In this document: positions 1 through 8,542 of the stretch, piece after piece | Numbering within the stretch: position 1 is the first letter of the stretch | Layout: each line of letters starts with the position of its first letter | Assembly: GCA_020725625.1 (NCBI GenBank) | Contig: DYET01000090.1 | Coordinates: forward strand, 1 to 50,259 | Direction: 5' to 3' | DNA length: 50,259 nucleotides | Source: Desulfovirgula sp. | GTDB lineage: Bacteria > Bacillota > Desulfotomaculia > Desulfotomaculales > Desulfocucumaceae | The notes under the pieces: generated by a model | Database searches by the model: none | The model's input: only the letters and a program-made list of their open reading frames with translations | What the model was told of the DNA's origin: nothing | Position numbers and translations under genes: made by a program

Positions 1-888
1 ACGGTGGAACAGGCCTGCCGCGACTTCCTGAACTCCAGGGATTTTGTCCTGGCCGACGCGCCCATCATCACCCCCAACGCCTGCGAGGGCACCTCCACCC
101 TGTTTGAGATTAATTACCACGACACCCGGGCGTTCCTGTCCCAGAGCGGGCAGCTTTACAACGAGGCCACCGCCATGGCCCTGGGCAGGGTGTACTGCTT
201 CGGGCCCACCTTCAGAGCAGAGAAGTCGAAAACCCGCAGGCACCTGATGGAATTCTGGATGCTGGAGGCCGAGGCCGCCTTCTTCGATTATGAGGACAAC
301 ATCAAGCTGCAGGAGGAACTGGTTTACTACCTGGTACGGACTGTCCTGGACAAACACGGGGACGACCTGAAGCTTCTGAAGAGGGATACCGGAAGGCTGG
401 AGGCGGTGAAGCTGCCCTTTCCCCGCCTTAGCTACACGGAGGCGGTGAAAATGCTCAACGGGAAGGGCCACCCCATCAAGTGGGGGGAAGACTTCGGGGC
501 CCCGGACGAGACCGCCGTCTCGGAAGACTTCTCGTCACCGGTTTTCGTCCACCGCTTCCCGGCCGGGATTAAGGCCTTCTACATGGAGCCCGACCCCGAA
601 AACCCGGATGTGGTGCTCGGGGCCGACCTGATCGCCCCGGAGGGATACGGCGAGATTATCGGGGGCTCTCAACGCATAAGCGACCTTTCACTGCTGGAGA
701 AAAAACTTGGAGAACAGAAACTGCCCGTGGATCAATTTCAGTGGTACCTGGACCTGCGCAGGTTCGGAAGTGTTCCCCATTCGGGTTTCGGGCTGGGCAT
801 CGAAAGGGTTGTGGCCTGGCTGTGCGGGATTGAACACGTCCGGGAAGCCATCCCGTTTCCCCGGACGCTGTACAGAATGCACCCGTAG
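1..888 (+). CDS. asnS: Asparaginyl-tRNA synthetase, C-terminal part (5' end outside window)
   Basis: This is the catalytic core of a class II aminoacyl-tRNA synthetase that charges tRNA-Asn in the cytosol. Visible landmarks are the [16 protein letters not shown] stretch, class II motif 2 ([15 protein letters not shown]) and motif 3 near the C-terminus ([13 protein letters not shown]). The family is about 430 residues and only about 295 are present. The reading frame is open to the first base of the window, so the N-terminal OB-fold anticodon-binding domain lies upstream and no start codon can be assigned. The stop TAG is at 886-888. A weak GGGGC/GCCCC hairpin overlaps the stop and is followed by AATATTTT, which may help terminate transcription. 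The AsnRS versus AspRS assignment rests on the [10 protein letters not shown] segment, which is typical of AsnRS. Confidence 0.95.
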   Translation, partial: TVEQACRDFLNSRDFVLADAPIITPNACEGTSTLFEINYHDTRAFLSQSGQLYNEATAMALGRVYCFGPTFRAEKSKTRRHLMEFWMLEAEAAFFDYEDNIKLQEELVYYLVRTVLDKHGDDLKLLKRDTGRLEAVKLPFPRLSYTEAVKMLNGKGHPIKWGEDFGAPDETAVSEDFSSPVFVHRFPAGIKAFYMEPDPENPDVVLGADLIAPEGYGEIIGGSQRISDLSLLEKKLGEQKLPVDQFQWYLDLRRFGSVPHSGFGLGIERVVAWLCGIEHVREAIPFPRTLYRMHP

Positions 889-1020
889 GGGCTGGAAACG
901 CCCCCTGGAAATATTTTAAGTGAAATCCGACGCCAAAAGTGATATTATTTATTTAAATAAATTTATTGTATGCAGCGCTCCCTCAACCCGCATAAACATA
1001 TAGATAGGATGGTGGGAGAA

Positions 1021-1500
1021 TTGATTCGACTGCTGATAAAAGGAATCGCCTATGACATGAACAGCAACCCCATCGTTTTGCTGACCGACGAGGCGGAAGA
1101 CAAGGTGCTGCCCATCTGGATCGGCATCCTGGAAGCCCATTCAATAGCCTTGGCCATCGAGGGCGTGCCCATCCAGAGGCCCATGACCCACGATCTTATT
1201 TCCAATATCCTGAGCAGGCTCGATGTGTCGGTGGCCAGCGTGGTAATCAACGATTTGAAAGACAACACCTTCCACGCGGAGCTGCACCTCAACACCCCCC
1301 AGGGCGAAATAGTTCTCGACTCAAGGCCTTCCGATGCCATTGCCCTGGCCCTGCGGTCATCGGCCCCGGTGTTTCTTAATGAAAAGCTCTGCACCAACAT
1401 GTTTAAAATCAAGGACCTCTTCGACGACGAAATGCGGGAGGAACTTGAAAAGTTCTTCAATTCCGAGGCCTTCAAGCACCACAAGAAGTCGCTGCACTGA
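1021..1500 (+). CDS. Bifunctional nuclease family (DUF151) protein
   Basis: A DUF151/BFN family protein of about 160 residues. Characterised members have nuclease activity in vitro, and their cellular role in bacteria is unsettled. The core KGIAYDMNSNPIVLLTD and the PSDAIALALR motif are clear. I chose TTG at 1021 because it places the family-typical beginning (M-I-R-L-L-I-K-G-I) at the N-terminus and follows AGGATGG/GGGAG at 1007-1018. ATG at 1009 and ATG at 970 are in-frame alternatives, the latter without a ribosome site. The C-terminal end (EELEKFFNSEAFKHHKKSLH) is charged. It is followed at once by a clear intrinsic terminator, so it is probably a one-gene transcript. Confidence 0.88.
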   Translation: MIRLLIKGIAYDMNSNPIVLLTDEAEDKVLPIWIGILEAHSIALAIEGVPIQRPMTHDLISNILSRLDVSVASVVINDLKDNTFHAELHLNTPQGEIVLDSRPSDAIALALRSSAPVFLNEKLCTNMFKIKDLFDDEMREELEKFFNSEAFKHHKKSLH

Positions 1501-1512
1501 CCAAAAGACCTC

Positions 1513-1538
1513 AAGCCCCCGCAATCCAAGGGGCTTTT
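1513..1538 (+). terminator. Rho-independent terminator after the DUF151 gene
   Basis: AAGCCCC pairs with GGGGCTT across a 10-base loop. The 3' arm runs into TTTTATTATT. It lies 12 bases after the stop codon. Confidence 0.85.
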
Positions 1539-1634
1539 ATTATTGAAAAAGTTTTTTAATTTATTGGCCCGCCGGCCGATAATACTTTTATACTGTTGCT
1601 GGCAGCTTGACTATCATAAGCGGGGTGGTCCTTG

Positions 1635-1838
1635 ATGAAGGTCCTGATTATTCTCTACTTTGTGGCTTTAGCGGTGATGATCGCCATGATTCCGTATAAG
1701 CTGCTGACCTCTGTTGAATCCAGATGCCCCCGCTGCAGCCAAAAAGTTTTTTATTCCAAGCGCAAAAGGGAGTTCTGCTGCCCTCACTGCGGGGCCGAAA
1801 TAATCAAAGACGGCCTCCCGGTATCACCGCCCCGGTAA
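1635..1838 (+). CDS. Small membrane-anchored zinc-ribbon protein
   Basis: A 67-residue protein of unknown function. The first ~25 residues form one hydrophobic helix (VLIILYFVALAVMIAMI). A zinc ribbon follows, with two knuckles, CPRCSQK and CCPHCGAE, separated by a basic stretch (YSKRKR). ATG 1635 follows GGGGTGG with 6 bases of spacing; the overlapping TTG at 1632 is too close. Its architecture (membrane helix then a CxxC...CxxC ribbon) is mirrored by the 100-residue protein at 14483-14785. It is convergent with the gate-domain pair on the other strand. No partner or function can be assigned from sequence. Confidence 0.75.
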   Translation: MKVLIILYFVALAVMIAMIPYKLLTSVESRCPRCSQKVFYSKRKREFCCPHCGAEIIKDGLPVSPPR

Positions 1839-1882
1839 CGCCTTTCCCCTCGCAAACGGGCGGGCGGCGGGCCGTAACCTTT

Positions 1883-2380
1883 TTAATCCGCGTGCCTTGT
1901 ACCCCCGGACATTCTTTTTCGCCCGGGCAGGGCTGAAAATTTGCCGCGGCCTATCATGTACGTGATCGCAACCGCCAGGACCAGCCTGCCCGGCACAATG
2001 ACGACCGGATTGGCGCCCAGCGCCAGAAACAGCGCCGTGTCCTCAATCAGCGCGTGGCAGACCGACAGGAACGAGAACACCAGGACCATGTCCTTCAAGG
2101 CCAGCCTGCCGCTCCTGGCCGCCTCGATGATGACCCCGGCCCCGTACCCGATGCCGAAGAAAATCCCCACCAGGAGCGGGTAGGCGGCCTCGGAGGACAT
2201 GCCGAACACCTTCATCACCGGGGCCACCTTTTTCGAGTAACGGTCCAGAAGCTTCATGTCCCTGGCTGCTTCCAGCAAGATCATGATGGGAATGATTACG
2301 GCCGCCATAATCAGCAGGTTGGCCGCACTGCCCCGTGCGGCGTCATGGGCAAATGATGTCCAGTCCAATTTTCTATTCAC
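1883..2380 (-). CDS. Gate (nucleoside-recognition) domain membrane protein, second of pair
   Basis: A 165-residue integral membrane protein with several helices, e.g. LLIMAAVIIPIMILLEAA and PLLVGIFFGIGYGAGVI. It fits the Gate/nucleoside-recognition domain family (the fold found in spore maturation proteins SpmA/SpmB and some transport-related proteins). Substrate and role are unknown. The GTG start at 2380 lies 10 bases beyond the stop of the upstream partner, with GGGA directly before it, so translation is probably coupled. The two-gene arrangement of short gate proteins recalls SpmA-SpmB, but sequence identity with true SpmA/SpmB is not obvious to me, so I do not use those names. Confidence 0.75.
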   Translation of the reverse strand: MNRKLDWTSFAHDAARGSAANLLIMAAVIIPIMILLEAARDMKLLDRYSKKVAPVMKVFGMSSEAAYPLLVGIFFGIGYGAGVIIEAARSGRLALKDMVLVFSFLSVCHALIEDTALFLALGANPVVIVPGRLVLAVAITYMIGRGKFSALPGRKRMSGGTRHAD

Positions 2381-2390
2381 TCCCGGACAA

Positions 2391-2810
2391 TCAAAGGATG
2401 ATGTTCAGCAGGATACCGCTTGTGACCGAGAGAACGAATCTCAGCAAGGTCATTGCCAGGCCGTTGACCCCGGCCTTTTGGGTCACCGCGGTTTCCATGG
2501 GGATGCTGTGGGAAATCAGGAGCATCATAGCCATGATGGTAATCTCCCTGGACGAAAGATTAAGTGAAGCGATGGCTCCTATGGCGGCGTACAAATTGGC
2601 CAGGAGACCCAGCACCACCGCTATTGAGGCCTCCCCGGGAAGTCCCACCAGCCTCATGGCCGGCTCGCAAAAGTGGGCGATGTAATTCAGTACAGGGGTG
2701 TACTTCAGGAAAGTAACCAGGACGTATACGGGCACAACTACTTTGGTCAGTTCCCAGGTTACCGACAATCCCTTGCCCAGTCCGCGCTTAAAAGTATCCG
2801 CAGTCAGCAT
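2391..2810 (-). CDS. Gate (nucleoside-recognition) domain membrane protein, first of pair
   Basis: A 139-residue membrane protein partnered with the next gene on the minus strand (10-base gap). Hydrophobic segments include VVVPVYVLVTFLKY and IAVVLGLLANLYAAIGAIA. The motif SHSIPMETAVTQKAG, with polar residues inside membrane segments, is characteristic of the gate fold. ATG 2810 has AAAGAGG eight bases upstream. ATG 2816 and a longer reading frame to 2903 exist but fit the ribosome site less well. The pair probably forms a heteromeric membrane complex; the substrate is unknown. It is divergent from the alpha/beta hydrolase gene. Confidence 0.75.
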   Translation of the reverse strand: MLTADTFKRGLGKGLSVTWELTKVVVPVYVLVTFLKYTPVLNYIAHFCEPAMRLVGLPGEASIAVVLGLLANLYAAIGAIASLNLSSREITIMAMMLLISHSIPMETAVTQKAGVNGLAMTLLRFVLSVTSGILLNIIL

Positions 2811-3019
2811 AAGCATTACCTCTTTAGGAAACAGTGACTGCTTTTCTTCTTCGACTTCCTCCCGGAGAACACCTCCCCGGCCGGGGATTAATTTAAACCG
2901 CACGGATCTCCGCGGGCGGCGCCGGCGGCCCGGTCCCGCGGTCTCCCGGTTTAATCAGACAGCAGGATTAAGGCGGCTTTCCGAATAATTATAAATAATC
3001 ATATAAGGAGCGGTGAGAC

Positions 3020-3778
3020 ATGATCCATGCCCACTTTAAAAACAAAAGGGGACAAAGGCTGGCCGGGCTGCTGTTTCCCGGGACAAGGGAAAACCTCCCG
3101 GTGGTGATTGTTTGTCACGGATTCACCGGAAGCAAAGAAGGCCAGGGCAAGGCGGTGGAAATGGCCGGCCTCCTGGAACAGAACGGCTTTGCCTGCCTGC
3201 TCTTCGACTTCGCGGGGTGCGGTGAGAGCGAGGGGAGCTTTCAGGACCTGACCTTAAGCGGGCACATCGACGACCTGACCTGCGCGGTGGATTTCTGCCT
3301 GGAAAAAGGCCTCGGGCCGGTGGTCACCCTGGGCAGGAGCTTCGGCGGGACCACCGCCGTCTGCCAGGCCGCCATGGACAGCCGGGTCAGGGCGGTCTGC
3401 ACATGGGCGGCACCGGCCAGGCTGGAGGATCTCTTCCTGGGACTGACCGACCAGGACCTCCCCGAGGACGAGAACGCCCCCGTCACCCTGGCCGGAAACG
3501 AGGGAATCGTTGAACTTAAAAAACGGTTCTTCACCGACCTGCAGACATACGACGTCGCCCGCTGCGCGTCGTTTATCTCCCCGCGCCCCCTGCTGGTAGT
3601 GCAGGGAACCGGCGACCAGGTGGTCCCACCTTCCGACGCCGCCATTATTTTCGACGCGGCCGGGCACCCCAAGGAACTGGCCCTCGTCGACGGGGCCGAC
3701 CACAGCTTCTCGGCCCACCACGCCCAGGTCTGGGAGATACTGCTGAACTGGCTTAAAAAATCTGGAATCAGGAGCTAG
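3020..3778 (+). CDS. Alpha/beta hydrolase (serine hydrolase, S33/BAAT-like)
   Basis: A 252-residue cytosolic hydrolase with a complete catalytic triad: nucleophile Ser107 in GRSFGG, Asp199 in QGTGDQVVPP and His228 in GADHSF. The oxyanion region HGFTGSKEG lies near residues 33-41. No signal peptide. The start ATG has AAGGAG nine bases upstream. Only eight bases separate its stop from the hydantoinase A-type gene, so the three genes 3020-7643 probably form one operon. The acyl or peptide substrate cannot be read from sequence. It may process a product or precursor of the neighbouring A/B pair. Confidence 0.85.
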   Translation: MIHAHFKNKRGQRLAGLLFPGTRENLPVVIVCHGFTGSKEGQGKAVEMAGLLEQNGFACLLFDFAGCGESEGSFQDLTLSGHIDDLTCAVDFCLEKGLGPVVTLGRSFGGTTAVCQAAMDSRVRAVCTWAAPARLEDLFLGLTDQDLPEDENAPVTLAGNEGIVELKKRFFTDLQTYDVARCASFISPRPLLVVQGTGDQVVPPSDAAIIFDAAGHPKELALVDGADHSFSAHHAQVWEILLNWLKKSGIRS

Positions 3779-3786
3779 AAAGGAAA

Positions 3787-5877
3787 GTGCAGGAAATGGA
3801 TTTACCGTCCCGCACCCCGGCCTGGAGGCTTGCTGTGGATACGGGAGGCGCCTTTACCAGCGGCTGCGCATACTTAGAAAATACTGGGGAGACAGTTTGT
3901 TTAAGAGTCCCCTCCGATCCAGGAGGCCCGGCCCCGTCCGCCCTCAGGGTCCTGGCGGGACTGTGCGACGGCAAAGGCATGGGAGCGGACGGACTCGAAC
4001 TGATCATTCACGGGACCACCGCCGCGGACGGTATGGTCCCCGGTACGGCCATAGCCCTTCTGGTCACCCGGGGGTTCAGGGACATTCTTTACGTGGGCAG
4101 GAACCAGCAGCCACGTTTTTACGACCCTGAGGCTCCCCAGGCCGTTCCCCCGGTCAGCCGGCGTTTTACCTTCGAGGTCGACGAGAGGGTTTTGCCGGAT
4201 GGACAGGTCCTCACACCCCTCAGAGAACATGAAGTAGCCGGTCTGATTCCCCGGCTCAGGGAATCCGGCATCAGGTCTGTGGCGGTGTGCTTTCTTCACT
4301 CGTACGCCAACCCGGCCCACGAGCAAAGGACAAGGGAGATTTTGTCCCGGCAGATGCCCGAAATGCCAGTAATCCTGTCGTCCGACATCCTTCCCGTGGC
4401 GGGAGAGTACGAGAGGGCCTGCGCCGCCGTCATAAGCGCCGCCTGCAGGCCCCTGGTGGACGAATACCTGGGCAGTCTGGGCCGCCACCTTGAAGGGCTG
4501 AGGATAAACAACAGCCCCCGTTTCTTTTTCATGCAGTCGGACGGCACCCTGGCCACTTCCCGCCACGCCCGAGCGGAAAGCGCCCGGATTGTGCTGTCGG
4601 GGTCGGCGGGCGGGGTGCTGGCCTGCCTGCGGCTGGCCCAGACCACCGGCAGGCCCAATTTGATCACCTTCGACATGGGAGCCTCCGGCGCCAGGATAAG
4701 CCTCATCATCAGGGGCCGAATCCCACCGGTGTCCCAAGGCCGGTCCCAGGGGCGCCCCCTGGGGTTTCCATCGCTGGAAATCATAACCCGCCCGGTAGGC
4801 GGCGCCAGTACCGCCCGGCTGGATCCCGGAGGAAAGGTAAGGGTCGGGCCCGGCTGCGCGGGGTCCCGTCCCGGTCCGGCCTGCTACGGCCGGGGAGGAA
4901 CCCTGCCCACCTGTACCGACGCCAACCTTCTGCTGGGCCGAATCAGCCCCCGCAGGGACCTTCCCGGAGGAATCCGGCCGGACGCCGCCCTGGCCCGGGA
5001 AGCCCTGGAAAAGCATCTCGCCGCTCCACTGGGGATTACGGCCGATCTGGCCGCCCGGGAGGTCATAAAGGCGGCAAATGCCGTTATAGCCCGGGCCATC
5101 AGAACGATAACGCTGGACCGGGGGTACGACCCCAGGGAATTCACCCTCGTTTCCTTCGGGGGATCCGCGCCCCAGCACGCCGCGGAACTGGCCCTGGAAC
5201 TGGGTATACCCCGGGTTCTGGTGCCCCGCCGGCCCGGGACCCAGTCGGCCCTGGGAATGCTTTTCGCCGATGTGCACAGGGAATACTCGATAAACCTGAA
5301 TATCCCCGCCGATCAAGCAGATACGAATGAAATCAACGAGGCATACAGCAATCTCGAGGCCAGGGCCAGGGAAGAACTTGCCGCCGGGGGGGTTCCCCTC
5401 CCCCGGATAACGGTTTGCCGCAGCGCGGTCTTGAGACTCAGGGGACAGGGCGGCGAGACTGATATGCAGGTTCCAGCCGGAAAACTCAAGCAGGCCGATC
5501 TGAACCTGCTGAACCGGGCCTTCAAATTGGCCTGCCAGGCTGAATGTGGCTTCCTCCCCGGGGGTGCGGAGACCGAAATAGTACGCCTGAAGCTGGCTGC
5601 GGTGGGGAAAACGGCGCTGGAAGCGGAAGGCAGCCGCCGAAAGTCGCCCGCCGGACCGGGCGGGCCCCCGCCCAGTCCCGAAGGCAGCCGGGCTGTAGTA
5701 TTCCACGGCAACCCGCTGGAAACACCGGTCTACCACCGCAGCGCACTCGGCCCACCGGCAAAGTTGAAGGGCCCGGCAGTGGTGGAGGAGGATGACACCA
5801 CCATCCTCGTCTGGCCGGGGATGTCGGCCTCAGCGGACCTTTACGGAAACATGATCATCGAGGTGGAAAACAAGTGA
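3787..5877 (+). CDS. Hydantoinase/oxoprolinase A-type protein with altered nucleotide-site motifs
   Basis: A 696-residue protein matching HyuA-type subunits, which couple ATP hydrolysis to ring opening of hydantoins or 5-oxoproline, or to carboxylation in acetone/acetophenone carboxylases. Family landmarks are HGTTAADG, TRGFRDILYVGR, FLHSYANPAHEQR and PGPACYGRGG. The glycine/aspartate motifs of the nucleotide site deviate from the usual forms: DTGGAFTSG for D-x-GGTFTD, FDMGASGARISL for FDMGGTSTD, VGGASTARLD for VGAGGGS, and FGGSAPQHA for FGGAGPLHA. ATP use is therefore uncertain. The start may be GTG 3787 or ATG 3796; AAAGGA at 3779-3784 fits neither ideally. It overlaps the B gene by four bases (GTGA). 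Confidence 0.88.
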   Translation: MQEMDLPSRTPAWRLAVDTGGAFTSGCAYLENTGETVCLRVPSDPGGPAPSALRVLAGLCDGKGMGADGLELIIHGTTAADGMVPGTAIALLVTRGFRDILYVGRNQQPRFYDPEAPQAVPPVSRRFTFEVDERVLPDGQVLTPLREHEVAGLIPRLRESGIRSVAVCFLHSYANPAHEQRTREILSRQMPEMPVILSSDILPVAGEYERACAAVISAACRPLVDEYLGSLGRHLEGLRINNSPRFFFMQSDGTLATSRHARAESARIVLSGSAGGVLACLRLAQTTGRPNLITFDMGASGARISLIIRGRIPPVSQGRSQGRPLGFPSLEIITRPVGGASTARLDPGGKVRVGPGCAGSRPGPACYGRGGTLPTCTDANLLLGRISPRRDLPGGIRPDAALAREALEKHLAAPLGITADLAAREVIKAANAVIARAIRTITLDRGYDPREFTLVSFGGSAPQHAAELALELGIPRVLVPRRPGTQSALGMLFADVHREYSINLNIPADQADTNEINEAYSNLEARAREELAAGGVPLPRITVCRSAVLRLRGQGGETDMQVPAGKLKQADLNLLNRAFKLACQAECGFLPGGAETEIVRLKLAAVGKTALEAEGSRRKSPAGPGGPPPSPEGSRAVVFHGNPLETPVYHRSALGPPAKLKGPAVVEEDDTTILVWPGMSASADLYGNMIIEVENK

Positions 5878-7643
5878 CCGACCCTTTCCTCCTCCAGGTG
5901 CTGACCGGATCCCTCCGGTCCGCCGCCGGTAAAATGGCCTGTGTGCTGGCCGCGGCCGCGGCCTCCCCGGCGCTCAAATACTGCCTGGACTGTTCGGCCG
6001 CCATATACAGCCCCGAAGGCAGACTTCTGGCCGTGGCCGACGGCCTGCCCCTGCATCCAGGCATATTTCCGGCAGCCGTGGGCGGGGTTATAAAAAGTTA
6101 CCCGGTTCAGTCCCTGCAACAGGGCGACTGTATTATCACCAACGACCCTTACCTGACCGGGTCCCCTGCGTCCTACATCCTCGCCCTGTCGCCGGTCTTT
6201 TACGGGGGCAGGCCCCTGGCCCTGGCGGCCAGCCTGGCCCGCCACAGTGACCTCGGCGGTTCGGCCCCGGGCGGTATGTCGGCCCTGTCCGTAGATATAT
6301 TCCAGGAGGGCATTCGCATTCCCCCTGTCAAGATCGTCAGAAGGGGGGAACCAAGCGCCCGGCTGTTGTCCCTGCTGACCTCGAACGTCAGGATCAGGGA
6401 CGGCTTCCTGGGCGACCTCCGGGCACAGGTTGCGGCCAGCAGGTCGGCCGAAAAGGCGCTTGTCGAACTGGCGGCCAAATACGGGCCGGAAAAACTGAGG
6501 CGTTGCATGTCCGAAATAGTGAGCCATTCGAACCGGAAGATCAGAACAGCGCTAAAAGGCCTGCCCCCAGGAGACCACCGAATCGAGGAAAGCATCGGGT
6601 GGAACGGACCCCGGGGCGGTGTCCTGAAAATCAGCATTACCTTGAAAATAGCCGGTGAATCCCTGACCGCCGACTTCACCGGAACCCAGTCCCAGGTCGC
6701 CGGGCCGGTCAACATCACCGCGGAAGCAGCCCGGGCCTGCGTGTACACGGCCGTTTGGTCCGCCCTGGAACCCGGTCTGCCCCTGAACGACGGAGTGTTC
6801 GGTCCGATTGAAGTAACGGCCCCGGACGCCTCCCTAGTAGGCGCCAGGTTTCCGGCCGCCGTGGCCCTCGGCAATCTCGTCACGGGCCGGCGCATCATTG
6901 AGGCCATTTACGGCTGCCTGGCCGGCATAAGGACCGGCGTCAGGCCAACGGCAGGAACCGGAAGCGTGGCCGTTGTTACATTCGGCGGCGTCGACCCCCG
7001 GCATGGGTCTTATTATGCCTGGGTTGAAACCATAGAGGGAGGCCGAGGGGCCGGTCCTCACGGCGACGGGCCCGATGGCGGCCGCCCGGCCCTGGGTGCC
7101 GCGGCCGCACCGGTGGAAGTGATGGAGCAGTGCTGTCCCCTGGTGGTAAACAGCTGCGGCCTGGCCGGCGGGACGGGAGGGGCGGGGAAATACCGTGGCG
7201 GAGCGGGAGTCCGGAAAAGTATAACCTTTCTTGAAGACGTTTCCGTCATTTCGGCAGCCGCCTCTCCGGCGGAAAGCCCCCGGGAGCCCGGCGGCGACCT
7301 CCCGGCCGGCTGCCCCCGGGTGTCCATAAGGCGGCCGGGCGGCGCCGGCGAAGTTACCGGTCTTTCACCGGGACGCTTTGCCGGAACCCTGGAAAAAGGA
7401 GCTTGCGTCAGCCTGGAAACCCCGGGCGGAAGCGGCTTCGGCAACCCCCTGGAGAGGGACCCGGAGGCCGTCATGGCCGATGTGCTGGAGGGATTTGTGC
7501 CGGAGGAAGAGGCAGTCCGGGTATACGGCGTAATTCTCGACAACCGGGGCCTCCGGTTCGACCCGGAAGCCACCGCAGGGATAAGGTCGGAGATGCGAAA
7601 AAGCGATCCCGGGGTAAAGGAACGTCAGACTGATTTCAGGTAG
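5874..7643 (+). CDS. Hydantoinase/oxoprolinase B-type protein, divergent metal-site motifs
   Basis: A 589-residue HyuB-type subunit, normally the partner that carries the hydrolase/amide-bond chemistry with the A subunit. Conserved segments are GDCIITNDPY, DIFQEGIRIPPVKI, GDLRAQVAAS, ADFTGTQSQVAGPVN and the C-terminal GGTGGAGKYRGGAG. The usual GGTHLPD after NDPY reads TGSPASY, and HHADxGG reads RHSDLGG, so canonical ligand positions are lost. It starts at GTG 5874 with GAGGTGG upstream, overlapping the A gene stop. Its 3' end overlaps the convergent SDR gene by 19 bases. Likely a dedicated partner of the preceding protein; substrate unknown. Confidence 0.88.
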   Translation: MTDPFLLQVLTGSLRSAAGKMACVLAAAAASPALKYCLDCSAAIYSPEGRLLAVADGLPLHPGIFPAAVGGVIKSYPVQSLQQGDCIITNDPYLTGSPASYILALSPVFYGGRPLALAASLARHSDLGGSAPGGMSALSVDIFQEGIRIPPVKIVRRGEPSARLLSLLTSNVRIRDGFLGDLRAQVAASRSAEKALVELAAKYGPEKLRRCMSEIVSHSNRKIRTALKGLPPGDHRIEESIGWNGPRGGVLKISITLKIAGESLTADFTGTQSQVAGPVNITAEAARACVYTAVWSALEPGLPLNDGVFGPIEVTAPDASLVGARFPAAVALGNLVTGRRIIEAIYGCLAGIRTGVRPTAGTGSVAVVTFGGVDPRHGSYYAWVETIEGGRGAGPHGDGPDGGRPALGAAAAPVEVMEQCCPLVVNSCGLAGGTGGAGKYRGGAGVRKSITFLEDVSVISAAASPAESPREPGGDLPAGCPRVSIRRPGGAGEVTGLSPGRFAGTLEKGACVSLETPGGSGFGNPLERDPEAVMADVLEGFVPEEEAVRVYGVILDNRGLRFDPEATAGIRSEMRKSDPGVKERQTDFR

Positions 7644-8542
7644 TCCCTGATTTCCCTCAACCCTTCTTCCAGCCGCTTGGGGCTGAAGCCGAAATTCCGG
7701 TACACGGCATCGGGATCGGTTATGTTGTTCAGACCAACCTGCTTGAGCTCCACCTCGGTAACCGGCGGGTCCCTGAAGAGAAAGCCCAACAACGGAACCG
7801 CGGCCCTTATGGCGGCCATGGGAACCGGAACCTTTATCCTCTTGGTCCCCAGGACTTCCAGAAGGATGTCCACCATTTCGGAATAGGACACATGCCGGGG
7901 TCCCCCTATTTCATGGACCTTGAAGTCATAATCGCCGTCATCGATTACCCGGATCACGCACCTGACCACGTCCTCCACCGCCACCGGCTGGAACAGCGCC
8001 TTCCCCCGGCCCGGAACGGGGGCCAGGAACGGCGGGCTTAGGCGCAGGGACTGCACCAGCCTGCTGAAGAAGCCGAAGCCCCGGCCGTAGATGACGGAGG
8101 GCCTGATAATCGCCCACCGCATGCCCGAGGACTTCACCGCCTCCTCGGCCCGCCACTTGGAATAGGCATATTTATAGGCGGGGTCGTCTACCGCCCCCAG
8201 GGCGCTCATGTAGATGAACCTTTTGACCCCGGAATCCCCGGCTGACCTGATCAGGTTCACGGTTCCCCGGTAGTTGACCGACTCGAAACCGGCCCGGCCC
8301 TTCTCCCTGATCACGGCCACCAGGTGAACCACGGTTTCGACCCCGGAACAGGCCGCCATGAGGGAATATGGTTCGGTCACGTCGCCCCTGACCTTTTCCA
8401 CCGGCCCGGGGCCGCCGCCCTCCCTGACCATGGCCCTTACCCTATACCCCAGCCTGGCCAGTTCTGCGGTCAGGTGCGATCCCACGAAGCCGGTGGACCC
8501 GGTAACCAGGATCAGCCCGTCCTTCGAGGTATCAGACGTCAA
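7625..8542 (-). CDS. NAD(P)-dependent SDR / NDUFA9-like epimerase-family protein
   Basis: A 305-residue extended short-chain dehydrogenase. Near the N-terminus is the dinucleotide-binding GSTGFVGSHL, followed by the catalytic pair YAYSK and the RPSVIYG segment typical of atypical SDRs related to complex I subunit NDUFA9 and nucleoside-sugar epimerases. Start TTG 8542 is preceded by GGGAGGG with eight bases of spacing. It lies inside the end of the upstream EcsC-like gene (11-base overlap), which implies translational coupling. A longer frame to 8605 lacks a ribosome site. Substrate unknown; a membrane-lipid or quinone-related role is possible but not shown. Confidence 0.82.
   Translation of the reverse strand: MTSDTSKDGLILVTGSTGFVGSHLTAELARLGYRVRAMVREGGGPGPVEKVRGDVTEPYSLMAACSGVETVVHLVAVIREKGRAGFESVNYRGTVNLIRSAGDSGVKRFIYMSALGAVDDPAYKYAYSKWRAEEAVKSSGMRWAIIRPSVIYGRGFGFFSRLVQSLRLSPPFLAPVPGRGKALFQPVAVEDVVRCVIRVIDDGDYDFKVHEIGGPRHVSYSEMVDILLEVLGTKRIKVPVPMAAIRAAVPLLGFLFRDPPVTEVELKQVGLNNITDPDAVYRNFGFSPKRLEEGLREIRDYLKSV

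Noticed and set aside
888-918. Hairpin GGGGC/GCCCC with AATATTTT after asnS
   Set aside because: The stem is only five pairs and the T-run is interrupted; too weak to list as a terminator.
3901-5736. 611-codon open frame on the minus strand
   Set aside because: It lies wholly opposite the hydantoinase A-type gene. It is rich in Gly, Pro, Arg and Gln, has no recognisable domain, and arises from the high GC of the real gene.
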